Counted from the stretch's first letter, positions 8,197 to 17,459 are shown. The stretch: 64,000 nt of DNA from Sinorhizobium mexicanum (GCF_013488225.1 NZ_CP041238.1:1017501-1081500), one strand, 5' to 3'. The notes: generated by a model from the letters alone, not told the origin. Numbers and translations are program-made.

Positions 8197-9676
8197 CGTT
8201 TCCCTCCGCGATCCATAGCCGGAGCTCCTTGATGGCGATCTTGCCGGAGGCCGTCATAGGCAGCTCACGGCAGAGCCAGATCTTGCGCGGATGCTTGTAG
8301 CGCGGCAGAGCGGCGGCAAGATGACGTTCGAGTGCAAGATGGTCGAAAGCCTCGTCGTGCGGTTGGATGATGGCTGCCAGCTCGCTGCCGAGGTCGGGGT
8401 GGTCGAGGCCCAGGACCTGGACGGCGCTCACATTGTCGGCGGCCATGATAACGGCCTCGATCTCGGACGGATAAATGTTGTTGCCGCCCGAGAGCACCAT
8501 CCCGCCTGCACGGCCGATCAGATGCAGTGTGCCGTTGGGATCGAGGAAGCCGACATCGCCGACCGTTGCGAGATCGCCGTGCCGGCGAAACCCTGCGCCA
8601 TCGCCGCCCGCAACATAACCATCGGATATGAGCGTGCTTTCGACGAAGATCGTACCCGTCTCGCCTGCGGGGAGACGGTTTCCCGCCTCGTCGAGGATCT
8701 CAAGTCGGACGCCGGGGAAGGCCCTGCCGACGGCCGTCGGCGCGTGATTGTCCGATGTCCCGGCGACGGTAATGAAACCGAGCTCGGATGCGCCGTAATA
8801 CTCGATGATGCGCGCCTCCGGAAAGGCAAGGCGCGCCGCCTTCCGGTCCGCGGGCGTGAGCTTGGCGCCAGCGACTGTGATCGCTTCGACTAAGGGCAGG
8901 GCGGTGGAGCCTCGCACCTGTTCGCAGAGCCGCCGCAGCATCGTCGGCACCAGGACGAGTCGCTTGACTTTTCTGGCCGCGATCGTCGCCACGGCTTGCA
9001 GAGGATCGAAATGCCGGGCACCAATGAATTCGGCGCCCGCCTTCAGGCTTTCAGCGAGCGCGTAGAGCGTCAGGCCGTGAGCAAGCGGCCCCGGCGCATA
9101 GGTTGTCGTTTCCGCTCCGATGCCGAAAAAGCTCTGGCCGGTTTCGAGGCTGAGACGCCAGGACCGGCGATCGCGGACAATCGCCTTCGGCTCTCCCGTC
9201 GTGCCGGATGTGAAGACGATGAGGAAAGGTTCGCCGCCCTCGCCAACAGGGATCGTACGCATACCATCGGCGGCGATGCCGATGAGAGTGTTTTGACCCG
9301 TCGCCGGCCGGTCGAGCCGCACGGCGTGGCCGTCGGGATGGACCATGATGTCGGGCCGCAGCTGCTCGATCATCCGGCGGCGCGTCGGCTCCGGCAGATG
9401 CGGATCGATGAGCGCGGCGCAATTGCCGCCGGCGGTCGCAGCGATGAAGGCAGCAGCAAAGAGCGGATGATTGCCGGTTTGAAGCGCGATCAGCCGCGCG
9501 CGCCCGGACAGAATGCTGCCACCGGCCTTGGCCGGCACCCATTGCTCGATCGCGCCAAGGATACGGCTCGCGCCGGTAGCAAGCTCGCGGAAGGAGAATA
9601 CCCGGTCTTCGATGCGGAAGGCGGGGTCATGCGGGCGTTCACCCGCGCGACGCGTTATTGCCTCGGCGAGCGGCAT
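8174..9676 (-). CDS. AMP-dependent acyl-CoA synthetase/ligase
   Basis: A 500-residue ANL-superfamily ligase. It shows the P-loop FTSGTTGEPKA (about residue 155), the adenylate motif YYGASELGF (about 290), GRAGGMVLSGGNNIYPSEIE (hinge and A8 region) and the C-terminal Lys in MTASGKIAIKEL. It should activate a carboxylic acid to acyl-AMP and then acyl-CoA. The ATG at 9676 is preferred over an upstream in-frame ATG because it sits four bases behind the bioY stop. Its place between bioMNY and a thiolase makes a role with a biotin-related or fatty acyl substrate possible, but the substrate is unknown. Confidence 0.9.
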   Translation of the reverse strand: MPLAEAITRRAGERPHDPAFRIEDRVFSFRELATGASRILGAIEQWVPAKAGGSILSGRARLIALQTGNHPLFAAAFIAATAGGNCAALIDPHLPEPTRRRMIEQLRPDIMVHPDGHAVRLDRPATGQNTLIGIAADGMRTIPVGEGGEPFLIVFTSGTTGEPKAIVRDRRSWRLSLETGQSFFGIGAETTTYAPGPLAHGLTLYALAESLKAGAEFIGARHFDPLQAVATIAARKVKRLVLVPTMLRRLCEQVRGSTALPLVEAITVAGAKLTPADRKAARLAFPEARIIEYYGASELGFITVAGTSDNHAPTAVGRAFPGVRLEILDEAGNRLPAGETGTIFVESTLISDGYVAGGDGAGFRRHGDLATVGDVGFLDPNGTLHLIGRAGGMVLSGGNNIYPSEIEAVIMAADNVSAVQVLGLDHPDLGSELAAIIQPHDEAFDHLALERHLAAALPRYKHPRKIWLCRELPMTASGKIAIKELRLWIAEGNGALERLV

Positions 9677-9680
9677 TGAT

Positions 9681-10244
9681 TCAAGCGCGGGCCGGCAACA
9701 GCGGATAGCCGGCGTAGACGGCGCGAGCGGCAAGGGTCGCGATCGCCGCCTTCAGAAAATCGCCGGGGATGAAGGTGAGTGAACCGGTCGCGGCCGCGAG
9801 CAGCGGCGTGCCGGTGACGGCGGACAGCCATGGCACACCGATCCCGTAGAGCACGACGATGCCGCCGGCGACCGAAGCAAGGAAAAACCCGCCGAACTGG
9901 CGGCTCTCCGACTGGCCCTCGTGAATGAAGCGTTCGGCGATGATGCCCGTGACGTAAGCTGCGACGGCCCAGCCAAGGATGAAGCCGCCCGAAGGGCCAG
10001 CCAGAACAGCGAGACCGCCGCGTCCGCCGGAAAGCACGGGCAGGCCGATGGCGACAAGGAGGACGAACAGCAGGAAGGCGAGCGCCCCGCGTTTTGCACC
10101 GATGATGCAGCCGGCGAGCATCGCACCCATCGACTGCGCCGTGATCGGAACGGGGATGAACCCGAGCGTGATCGGCGGGATGAGGCCAAGGACGACGACG
10201 ATCGCGGCAAAAAGCGCGATGAGGACGAGATCTCTGGTGTTCAT
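9681..10244 (-). CDS. bioY: BioY, biotin-binding S component of ECF transporter (copy 1)
   Basis: A 187-residue, strongly hydrophobic protein with about six membrane segments. The BioY family pattern is visible in PITLGFIPVPITAQSMGAML (about residues 24-43) and AGPSGGFILGWAVAAYVTG (about 85-103). BioY binds biotin in the inner membrane and is energised by the BioM ATPase and BioN transmembrane subunits, which are encoded directly upstream. A second, solitary bioY lies at 50.5 kb in this window. Confidence 0.95.
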   Translation of the reverse strand: MNTRDLVLIALFAAIVVVLGLIPPITLGFIPVPITAQSMGAMLAGCIIGAKRGALAFLLFVLLVAIGLPVLSGGRGGLAVLAGPSGGFILGWAVAAYVTGIIAERFIHEGQSESRQFGGFFLASVAGGIVVLYGIGVPWLSAVTGTPLLAAATGSLTFIPGDFLKAAIATLAARAVYAGYPLLPARA

Positions 10245-10276
10245 GTGGTCGTACCTTTTTATTAGAAAGCGCGAAT

Positions 10277-10882
10277 TTATTGCCGCCGAAATCCGCGAGC
10301 GTCAATGGCCGCGGCAATCGTATCCGCATCTTTAAGCGTCAGGATGATAAGCGGCCCGATGATCGTCAGTGGCCGTATCGGCAGGCCCCGCGCGCGATGC
10401 GCCTCGCGGATCGCCTCGTAGCGGGCGAAAATATCCGGAACGAAACGCAGCACGAGGCCAAGCGCCAGGCTGACGTCGGCGGCATTGAGCAGGCCCATGC
10501 GCTCGAGCGGCTTCAGCAGGATGGTGATCTCGTCCATGAAAGCGCTGATCGTCGTCGTCGCGGTAACCGCAGCGGCGAAGAACACGAGCGCCATCAGCCG
10601 CAGCACCAGCGCGGCGACTTCGGGGAGAGGGAGAAGAAAGAGGTTGACGACGGCAAGGACGAGGATGGTGAAAAAAACGAAACCGATGCGCGCGAGCGCC
10701 TGGCGGATTGTCAGGCCGAGGGAGAAATAGAGCCATCCGCAGAGCAGGAAGGCGGGCGCAAGCAGATAGAGCGATTGCGTCGCGAAGAGCAAGAGGCTGA
10801 GAAGCAGAAGAGCAATAAGTTTCGCGCGCACCGGCAGGCGGTGAAACCAGCTATTGCCCTCGACATAGAGGCTCGTCAGCAT
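10277..10882 (-). CDS. bioN: BioN, transmembrane (EcfT) subunit of biotin ECF transporter
   Basis: A 201-residue membrane protein with hydrophobic segments near residues 20-60, 62-110 and 170-190. The EcfT coupling motifs are recognisable as YEAIREAHRARGLP (about 150-163) and IAAAIDARGFRRQ at the C-terminus, both containing the A-R-G coupling signature. It connects the BioM ATPase to the BioY substrate binder. Its start overlaps the bioM stop by 7 bp, and bioY follows after 32 bp. Confidence 0.94.
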   Translation of the reverse strand: MLTSLYVEGNSWFHRLPVRAKLIALLLLSLLLFATQSLYLLAPAFLLCGWLYFSLGLTIRQALARIGFVFFTILVLAVVNLFLLPLPEVAALVLRLMALVFFAAAVTATTTISAFMDEITILLKPLERMGLLNAADVSLALGLVLRFVPDIFARYEAIREAHRARGLPIRPLTIIGPLIILTLKDADTIAAAIDARGFRRQ

Positions 10883-11556
10883 CCGGCGACCTCGTGATAG
10901 CGCCGGATCGTTTCGGCGGGTTTGCCATCGGCGAGCAGCCGGCCTTCGTGGAAGAGCAACAACCTTTCGACGCTTTCGACGAGTTCAAGGTCATGGGTGA
11001 TGACGATGGTGTCCTCGTCGAGTCTATCGATCGTGTCGGCGACCATGCGGCGGTTGCGGAGGTCGAGCTGGTTGGTCGGCTCGTCGAGAATCAGGATCTT
11101 CGGCCCGGTGACGACCACGCTCGCCATGGCGACCAGTTGCGTTTCCCCACCCGAAAGCTCATGCACACGGCGCCGGGCAAGGTGGGTCACACCAAAGCGC
11201 GCCAGCGCCGCCTCGGTGCGTGCGGCAATTTCGTGCTGGGGCAAGCCGCGATTCTTCAGCCCGAATGCGATATCGTCGGCGACGATCGGCATGATCAACT
11301 GGTGCTGCGGATTCTGGAAGATGAAGCCTGCCTCTGCAAGGACGGCCCTGTCATCCTTGACCGTATCGAGCCCATTGACAATCACGTGGCCCTTGGTCGG
11401 CTTGACGAGCCCGTTGATCAGCCGCGCGAAAGTCGTCTTGCCGGAGCCGTTGAGGCCGATGATGCCGATGCGGCGTTCGTCAAGGGCGAGTGTCAGGGGA
11501 TGGAGCGCGACTCGTTCGCCGAAGCTGACCGAGCAATCGGTAAAGCGAATATCCAA
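10876..11556 (-). CDS. bioM: BioM, ATPase subunit of biotin ECF transporter
   Basis: An ABC ATPase of 226 residues if started at the TTG at 11556, which has GAGGG eight bases upstream; an in-frame ATG at 11646 would add 30 residues that look non-homologous. Walker A is GLNGSGKTT, the Q-loop is FQNPQHQLI, the signature is LSGGETQLVAMA, Walker B is ILILDEPTNQLD, and the switch His is VITHDLEL. It is the first gene of bioM-bioN-bioY-ligase-thiolase. No TTATCTATAA box for BioR is visible in the 121 bp between it and the divergent YcaQ-like gene. Confidence 0.93.
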   Translation of the reverse strand: MDIRFTDCSVSFGERVALHPLTLALDERRIGIIGLNGSGKTTFARLINGLVKPTKGHVIVNGLDTVKDDRAVLAEAGFIFQNPQHQLIMPIVADDIAFGLKNRGLPQHEIAARTEAALARFGVTHLARRRVHELSGGETQLVAMASVVVTGPKILILDEPTNQLDLRNRRMVADTIDRLDEDTIVITHDLELVESVERLLLFHEGRLLADGKPAETIRRYHEVAGC

Positions 11557-11677
11557 GCCTTGTCCCTCGCAGTTTGCGTGTGGCTCTATAGGGCAAGTCG
11601 ATCGGGAAGGGCAATGCGGCCGGACCTTTGCATCGCGGCATTTCAATAATGGGAATAAAAGCCTACTCTTTCAAACC

Positions 11678-12877
11678 ATGACGATTCGCCTCTCCAATCG
11701 CGATGCCCGGCGCATCTTTCTCGCCAAGCAGGGCCTTTCTGCCGCGCCACAGCGCGCGCTCGGCAAGGAAGGGCTCTTAAAACTCATCCGCGAGCTTGGC
11801 TTCGTCCAGGTTGACAGCATCGCGACGGTCGAGCGGGCCCATCACCAGATCCTTTTTTCCCGCAATCAGACCTATCGCCGCGAACACCTGACTGAATTGC
11901 TCGAAAAGGACCGCGAGCTCTTCGAGCACTGGACCCATGACGCCTCGATCATTCCAAGCGCCTTTTTCATCTACTGGAAACATCGCTTCAAATGGGAAAG
12001 TGAGACGCTGCGCGACCGCTGGATCAAATGGCGGGGCGAGGGTTTTGACGACGGCTGCGAGGAGACCTACGAACGCATCGTCAGCGACGGCGCGGTGATG
12101 GCGCGCGATCTCAAGATGGACGGCCACGCATCCGGCGGCTGGTGGAACTGGCATCCGTCGAAGACCGCGCTCGAAGTGCTATGGCGCCAGGGCAAGCTGG
12201 CGATCGCGCGCCGGGAAAACTTCCAGAAGGTCTATGATCTTACCGAGCGCGTCATTCCTCCGCAGCACTACGAAGGCGAGGTGGGTCACGCGGAGTTCAT
12301 CGACTGGGCGTGCCGCAGCGCTCTCGATCGACTGGGCTTCGCGACCCATGGAGAGATCGCCGCCTTCTGGGATCTGGTGTCGCCGGATGAGGCGAAAGCC
12401 TGGGTTGCCGCGCATCGGGACGAGCTTTCGGACGTGCTGATCGAATCCGCAAATGGCGGCAAACCGCGCGCTTCCTATGCGCTTTCCGGATTCCCCGATA
12501 ACCTCGGCGACATTGCCGAGCCGCCGGGACGCATCCGCGTGCTCAGCCCGTTTGATCCCTTGCTGCGTGATCGCAATCGAACGGAGCGGCTTTTCGGCTT
12601 CTTCTATCGTATCGAGGTTTTTGTGCCGGAGGCGAAGCGGGAATACGGCTATTATGTCTTCCCGTTGATCGAAGGCGACCGTTTGATCGGCCGCATCGAC
12701 ATGAAAGCGGACCGAAAGCTTGGACGCCTCGATGTCCGGCGCCTCTGGCTGGAGCCGGGTGTCAGGCCCTCGTCCGGCCGCATGGAAAAGCTTGGCGCCG
12801 AACTCGACCGCGTCGCCCGGTTCACCGGCGTCGAAGAGGTCAAGCTTCTCGACGGCTGGAACGCGCCCGTTACCTGA
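11678..12877 (+). CDS. YcaQ-like winged-helix DNA glycosylase family protein (crosslink repair)
   Basis: A 399-residue protein of the HTH_42/YcaQ family. The N-terminal winged helix region contains SNRDARRIFLAKQGL and ELGFVQVDSIATVERAHH; the body has EHWTHDASIIPSAFF and the C-terminal third LSPFDPLLRDRNRTERLFGF and LIGRIDMKADR. Characterised members (E. coli YcaQ, Streptomyces AlkX-type enzymes) unhook DNA interstrand crosslinks. The ATG at 11678 is the first one that keeps the conserved start; the open frame extends far upstream over bioM but without homology. Confidence 0.88.
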   Translation: MTIRLSNRDARRIFLAKQGLSAAPQRALGKEGLLKLIRELGFVQVDSIATVERAHHQILFSRNQTYRREHLTELLEKDRELFEHWTHDASIIPSAFFIYWKHRFKWESETLRDRWIKWRGEGFDDGCEETYERIVSDGAVMARDLKMDGHASGGWWNWHPSKTALEVLWRQGKLAIARRENFQKVYDLTERVIPPQHYEGEVGHAEFIDWACRSALDRLGFATHGEIAAFWDLVSPDEAKAWVAAHRDELSDVLIESANGGKPRASYALSGFPDNLGDIAEPPGRIRVLSPFDPLLRDRNRTERLFGFFYRIEVFVPEAKREYGYYVFPLIEGDRLIGRIDMKADRKLGRLDVRRLWLEPGVRPSSGRMEKLGAELDRVARFTGVEEVKLLDGWNAPVT

Positions 12878-12952
12878 GATTTTTCTTGGCTTGCGTCCCC
12901 CTGCTTCCTAAATGAGGGACTCAGGACATTGAACCAGCGGGAGCGGACGACC

Positions 12953-14368
12953 ATGAACACCGATCTGATAAGCCTCTTCGATACGGATGAGGCTACGGTC
13001 CGCAAGGTTCTGTCCGAGACGCTTTCCGGCGCAGATGACGGCGAGCTCTTTCTGGAGCACGCGCAAGCCGAGGTCCTGTCCTTTGATAACGGTCGCCTCA
13101 AGGGCGGCAGCTTCAACACCGACCAGGGTTTCGGCCTGCGTGCTGTCGCCGGTGAATCGGTCGGTTACGCGCATGCCGGCGAATTGTCGCTTGCCGCCCT
13201 GCGCAGGGCGGCGGACGCCGTTGGCCAGGTGACGCGCGGCTATGCCGGTTCTTATGCCGCGGCCCCGCAGCGCACCAACAAAAAACTCTACGGCGACGAA
13301 AATCCGATCGGCGAACCGAGCTTCGAGGCCAAGGTCGCCTTGCTTCAGGAGGTTGACGCCTATCTGCGCGCCAAGGATCCGAAGGTCAGGCAGGTGACGG
13401 CGTCGATCTCCGCCAGCTGGCAGGTGGTCGACATTCTGCGGGCCGACGGTCACCGCGTCCACGATGTGAGGCCAATGACCCGCATCAACTTCTCGGTCGT
13501 CGTTGGCGATGGCGATCGGCAGGAAACGGGTTCGTTCGGCGTCGGCGGACGGCGCGGGTTCGGTGACTTCGTCACGGAAGAGAACTGGAAGCGCGGTGCC
13601 GACGAAGCGTTGCGGCAGGCGCTCGTCAACCTCGAAGCAATCGATGCCCCGGCAGGCACGATGGACGTCGTGCTCGCCTCCGGCTGGCCCGGCGTCATGC
13701 TGCATGAAGCAGTCGGCCACGGGCTCGAGGGCGATTTCAATCGCAAGAAGACGTCCGCGTTTGCCGGGCTCCTGGGCGAGCAGGTGGCAGCCAAAGGGGT
13801 TACTGTCGTTGACGACGGCACCATCGAAGCGCGGCGCGGCTCGATCTCGGTCGACGATGAGGGCACCCCGTCAGGTTACAACGTGCTGATCGAGGACGGC
13901 AAACTGGTCGGTTATATGCAGGACCGGCAGAATGCACGGCTGATGGGCATGAAGGCCACCGGCAACGGCCGCCGGCAGGGCTATGCGCATGTGCCTATGC
14001 CCCGAATGACGAACACCTACATGCTTTCCGGCGATCGCACGTCCGAGGAGATCATCGCTTCGGTCAAGAGGGGCATCTACGCCGTTTCCTTCGGCGGAGG
14101 TCAGGTGGACATCACCTCCGGCAAGTTCGTGTTCGGCTGCACCGAAGCCTATTTGATCGAGAACGGTAAGGTCGGCGCACCTGTCAAGGGAGCAATGCTG
14201 ATCGGCAATGGCCCGGATGCGATGAAGCGGGTGACGATGGTCGGCAACGACACGAAGCTCGATACCGGCATTGGCAATTGCGGCAAGGCCGGCCAGTGGG
14301 TGCCGGTCGGCGTCGGCCAGCCGCATCTCCGGATGGATCAGATCACCGTCGGCGGCACACAGGCGTAA
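12953..14368 (+). CDS. tldD: TldD metalloprotease subunit
   Basis: A 471-residue TldD-family peptidase (E. coli 481). The zinc motif HEAVGHGLEGDFNRK (about residue 252) has the HExxxH arrangement of the family. TldD partners with TldE/PmbA to form a heterodimeric protease that unfolds and degrades short peptides and matures some RiPPs and CcdA; tldE is not in the window. The ATG at 12953 has GGGAGCGG upstream; a TTG eight codons earlier is also open. The acetyltransferase gene follows within 40 bp. Confidence 0.95.
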   Translation: MNTDLISLFDTDEATVRKVLSETLSGADDGELFLEHAQAEVLSFDNGRLKGGSFNTDQGFGLRAVAGESVGYAHAGELSLAALRRAADAVGQVTRGYAGSYAAAPQRTNKKLYGDENPIGEPSFEAKVALLQEVDAYLRAKDPKVRQVTASISASWQVVDILRADGHRVHDVRPMTRINFSVVVGDGDRQETGSFGVGGRRGFGDFVTEENWKRGADEALRQALVNLEAIDAPAGTMDVVLASGWPGVMLHEAVGHGLEGDFNRKKTSAFAGLLGEQVAAKGVTVVDDGTIEARRGSISVDDEGTPSGYNVLIEDGKLVGYMQDRQNARLMGMKATGNGRRQGYAHVPMPRMTNTYMLSGDRTSEEIIASVKRGIYAVSFGGGQVDITSGKFVFGCTEAYLIENGKVGAPVKGAMLIGNGPDAMKRVTMVGNDTKLDTGIGNCGKAGQWVPVGVGQPHLRMDQITVGGTQA

Positions 14369-14402
14369 GACGATGAGTCGATTGACGGAGGAATCCGACT
14401 CC

Positions 14403-14918
14403 ATGACCGATGATGCACGTGGAGAGCTGGAAATCCGCCGCTTCGTAGCAGAGGACGAACAAGGCGTCATCGACGTCATTCTGCCGATCCAGCGCGAAGA
14501 ATTCGGCATTGCAATCACCATCGGCGATCAACCGGATCTGCGCTCGATCGCCGACTTCTATCAGAGCGGGATCGGAGATTTCTGGGTTGCCACCGTCGGC
14601 GATCAGGTCGTCGGTACCCTTGGGCTCAAGGATATCGGCGCTTCTCAAGCGGCAATCCGCAAGATGTTCGTCGCTCCCGATTTCCGTGGCCGCAGCCATG
14701 GCGTGGCAGCACGCTTGCTCGAAAGCCTGCTTGCCCACGCCCAGCACCGGAAGATCGCAGCCCTCTTTCTCGGCACGACGGACAAGTTCCTCGCCGCGCA
14801 TCGTTTTTATGAAAAGAACGGCTTTGCCGAGATCGCGAAGGATGATCTGCCCGCCGGCTTTCCGGTCATGAGCGTCGACACGAAATTCTACGTTCGACGA
14901 CTTGCGTTCGCCGCATAG
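14403..14918 (+). CDS. GNAT family N-acetyltransferase
   Basis: A 171-residue acetyltransferase. The CoA-binding motif A region is KMFVAPDFRGRSHGVAARLLESLL (landmarks FRGRSHGVA) at about residues 90-110, followed by motif B ATDKF-like FLGTTDKFLAAHRFYEKNGF. The substrate is unknown. The ATG at 14403 is preceded by GGAGGAA; an upstream ATG at 14373 is also in frame. It starts 34 bp after tldD and is probably co-transcribed with it. Confidence 0.88.
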   Translation: MTDDARGELEIRRFVAEDEQGVIDVILPIQREEFGIAITIGDQPDLRSIADFYQSGIGDFWVATVGDQVVGTLGLKDIGASQAAIRKMFVAPDFRGRSHGVAARLLESLLAHAQHRKIAALFLGTTDKFLAAHRFYEKNGFAEIAKDDLPAGFPVMSVDTKFYVRRLAFAA

Positions 14919-14938
14919 TGTTGCGGCTTACGTGCCGA

Positions 14939-16192
14939 CTAACCGCGATCCGGTAGCAGCGTGCACTCGTAGGATCGCTTCTTCAGAATGGCGCAGGCGG
15001 AAGTGGCCGCCTCGCGGCTGGCGAAGCCGATGAAGCGTGCGCGATATTGCTTGGCGCTGCCGGTGCCGGACACTTCCGTATGAGGGGAGGCGCCGAGCAG
15101 GGCCGCGCCACCGGCCGACTGCGCTTCGACCAGAATCTTCCGGGCGCCTTCTGCCGTTGCGGCGGTAGAGATCTGAATTTGCCAGTGGCTGTTGGCGGTT
15201 GGTGCTACGCCTGCGCTGTCATCGACGGCTGTCGGGCGGTCCGACGGCATCGCTGGCGCGGTGGATGCCGCCGCAATGGCGAGGCCGCTTTCGCTCGTCC
15301 GGGTGGCATCGGTATAGGAGAGCCGGACGCCCGGCAGTCCAGCGACTTCAACGGCGCCCTGCGGACTCGTAGCCGCGACCGACCGGCCGCCGGCGGGCGC
15401 TGCCGCCCTGCCCAGATGCTGATCGAGCAGGGAAGCCATCTTGTCGTCCCGGCCCTTCGCCGACCGACCGCCAAGCACCACGCCGATGACACGACGATTG
15501 CCATCCCTGACGGCGCTCACAATGTTGTAGCCCGATGCATTGGTGTAGCCGGTCTTGATGCCGTCCATGCCTGCGTATCGATACATCAGATTGTTGTGAC
15601 CGCGGATCGTCCGGCCGCGAAAGGTGAAACCTTGGGCAGCGAACATGCGATACTCCCCCGGGAAATCTCTCATGAGGGCAATGGCAAGCCGCGCCATGTC
15701 GCGCGCTGTCGTTACCTGCTCACGTGCCGGCAGACCGGAGGCGTTCACGAAGTACGTCCGCGTCATGCCGAGGCGACGCGCTTTTGCGGTCATCATCTGC
15801 GCAAAGGCGGCCTCCGAGCCTCCGAGCGCTTCGGCGACCGCTGCCGCCGCATCATTGGCGGAACGAACGATCATGCCGTAGACAGCCTCCTGAACTGTGA
15901 TCGTATCGCCGGCTCTGACGCCGAGCTTGGTCGGCGGTTTGCGCGCGGCTGTCGGCGACATCACCAACGGCGTGCTCCAGCCGATCTTGCCCTGATGCAG
16001 CGCCTCGAACGTCAAATAGAGCGTCATCATCTTGGTCAGCGACGCCGGATGGTTGAGCGCGTCGGCATTCTCGGCAGCAAGAATCCGGCCTGTCCGCGCA
16101 TCAAGAACGAGGGACGCGCTACCCGCTACCGCGTGCGCGGCGCCGAACACGAAAGCGGCGACCGCCACCAGGGCAAATCGGAAGCTCTTCAT
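14939..16192 (-). CDS. D-alanyl-D-alanine carboxypeptidase (DacA/PBP5-like) with C-terminal SPOR domain
   Basis: A 417-residue exported penicillin-binding protein. It has a signal peptide (about residues 1-24, ending AHAVAG), the SxxK motif in HPASLTKMMTL, the SxN motif in VRSANDAAA, and KTG in GIKTGYTNASGYN. The last 75 residues resemble a SPOR domain (WQIQISTAATAEGARKIL and YRARFIGF), which binds denuded septal peptidoglycan. It trims pentapeptides in the periplasm and may localise to division sites. The start at 16192 has GAGGGG upstream and is preferred over one six codons earlier. It is convergent with the acetyltransferase gene, with 20 bp between stops. Confidence 0.92.
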   Translation of the reverse strand: MKSFRFALVAVAAFVFGAAHAVAGSASLVLDARTGRILAAENADALNHPASLTKMMTLYLTFEALHQGKIGWSTPLVMSPTAARKPPTKLGVRAGDTITVQEAVYGMIVRSANDAAAAVAEALGGSEAAFAQMMTAKARRLGMTRTYFVNASGLPAREQVTTARDMARLAIALMRDFPGEYRMFAAQGFTFRGRTIRGHNNLMYRYAGMDGIKTGYTNASGYNIVSAVRDGNRRVIGVVLGGRSAKGRDDKMASLLDQHLGRAAAPAGGRSVAATSPQGAVEVAGLPGVRLSYTDATRTSESGLAIAAASTAPAMPSDRPTAVDDSAGVAPTANSHWQIQISTAATAEGARKILVEAQSAGGAALLGASPHTEVSGTGSAKQYRARFIGFASREAATSACAILKKRSYECTLLPDRG

Positions 16193-16368
16193 CGGATTTC
16201 CCCTCTCCAAAACTGCGCTTGTCAGGAACGATGTTTCGCTTTGTGACAGGGTAGCCGCTCTGTTGCAATATCGAGGCCATGAACGCTTCTCAAAAAGGCG
16301 GAACGTTTGCGGAACGCCCCGTGAAGTCAGCCAGATTCAGCAAGGCTTAACCGGCCGGCGCTAGTTTC

Positions 16369-16385
16369 CCCCTGGCAGGCAGGGG
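16369..16385 (+). promoter_or_regulatory. hairpin masking the Shine-Dalgarno of the polysaccharide deacetylase gene
   Basis: CCCCTG (16369-16374) can pair with CAGGGG (16380-16385) across a five-base loop. AGGGG is the only Shine-Dalgarno-like sequence before the ATG at 16392 and lies in the 3' arm, so the stem could restrain translation. Confidence 0.4.
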
Positions 16386-16391
16386 TACCGG

Positions 16392-17447
16392 ATGAAGCAG
16401 GGCATCGCGCGGGTGGTGAGAAACCGAGTGAGGCGCGTCGCCATTGGCGGCGGGCTCGAAATCGCGCAACTGCTCGCGCGCTCGGGATTGATGACGGGCG
16501 CACGCGGATGCGGCGCGATCTTCACCCTGCATCATGTTCGTCCCAGGATTCCGCGCGCGTTTGACCCCAACGCTCACCTGGAAATTACGCCGACATTTCT
16601 CGAGGAAGCGATCCTGGCGCTGAAGCGTGACGGTTATCGCTTCGTCGCGTTGGAAGATCTGCCGGAAAGCCTGGTTCTCAACGATGCACGGCCGGTCGCT
16701 TGCTTCACGCTTGACGACGGCTACCGCAACAACCTCGAATATGCGTTGCCGGTTTTCGAGCAACACGGCGTGCCGTTCACTGTCTTCGTCACGGGCGGCT
16801 ACGTCGACCGTACCCACACGCTGTGGTGGGAAACACTTGCCGACATGCTCTCGACCGCAAGTGCTTTCCGCTTCGATTTCGGCTCCGGAACGGAGACCAT
16901 GAGGGCCGCCAGCGCCGCTGAAAAGCAGGCTGTATTCGACCGAGTCTCCACCTACGTTCGCCGTCACGACGAGGCGGGTGCCGTCGGCAAACTGAATGCG
17001 TTGGCGCGTGCCCAGGGCATTGATCCCCTTGCGATCACCACAGGCTTGACGCTCGACAAGGCGGGGCTACGCTCCCTGCTGCAAAGCCCGCTGGCAAGCC
17101 TCGGCGCGCATACGATCAGCCATCGCGCACTGGCGCGGCTGAGCGACGCCGAGGCGCAGCGCGAGATGTCGGAATCGGCCGCGTGCGTCGAGGCCATTGC
17201 CGGCCGCTGGCCGGCGACTTTCGCCTATCCCTATGGGGACAGGTATGCCGTCTCGGAGCGCGACCATCGTCTGGCCGAACGGCTGGGTTTCACGGCGGCG
17301 GTGACGACACAACCCGCCACGCTTTCAACCGGCACCGCTTCAAATCTCCACGCGCTGCCGCGAATCTCGCTCAACGGCCACTTCCAGAACCGCCGCCACG
17401 TCTCGGCACTTGCTTCCGGAATTCCCTTTCGGCTGATGGCGGGGTAA
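16392..17447 (+). CDS. polysaccharide deacetylase family protein (NodB homology domain)
   Basis: A 351-residue carbohydrate esterase 4 protein. The first motif is ACFTLDDGYRNN (about residue 108), with the aspartates that act as base and zinc ligand, and a later motif is GAHTISHRALARL (about 238). AYPYGDRY (about 280) is the usual arginine/proline region. There is no clear signal peptide, although the N-terminus is basic. It may N-deacetylate a surface or intracellular polysaccharide; it is not the nodulation NodB, which is much shorter and in a nod cluster. It is divergent from the carboxypeptidase gene. Confidence 0.9.
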   Translation: MKQGIARVVRNRVRRVAIGGGLEIAQLLARSGLMTGARGCGAIFTLHHVRPRIPRAFDPNAHLEITPTFLEEAILALKRDGYRFVALEDLPESLVLNDARPVACFTLDDGYRNNLEYALPVFEQHGVPFTVFVTGGYVDRTHTLWWETLADMLSTASAFRFDFGSGTETMRAASAAEKQAVFDRVSTYVRRHDEAGAVGKLNALARAQGIDPLAITTGLTLDKAGLRSLLQSPLASLGAHTISHRALARLSDAEAQREMSESAACVEAIAGRWPATFAYPYGDRYAVSERDHRLAERLGFTAAVTTQPATLSTGTASNLHALPRISLNGHFQNRRHVSALASGIPFRLMAG

Positions 17448-17459
17448 TCCGTCGGTCTG

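Noticed and set aside
10922..11677. N-terminal extension of the YcaQ-like gene across bioM
   Set aside because: The frame is open, but the extension is antisense to the bioM ATPase motifs; the family start is at 11678.
11557..11677. BioR box before bioM
   Set aside because: No sequence within two mismatches of TTATCTATAA was found by eye.
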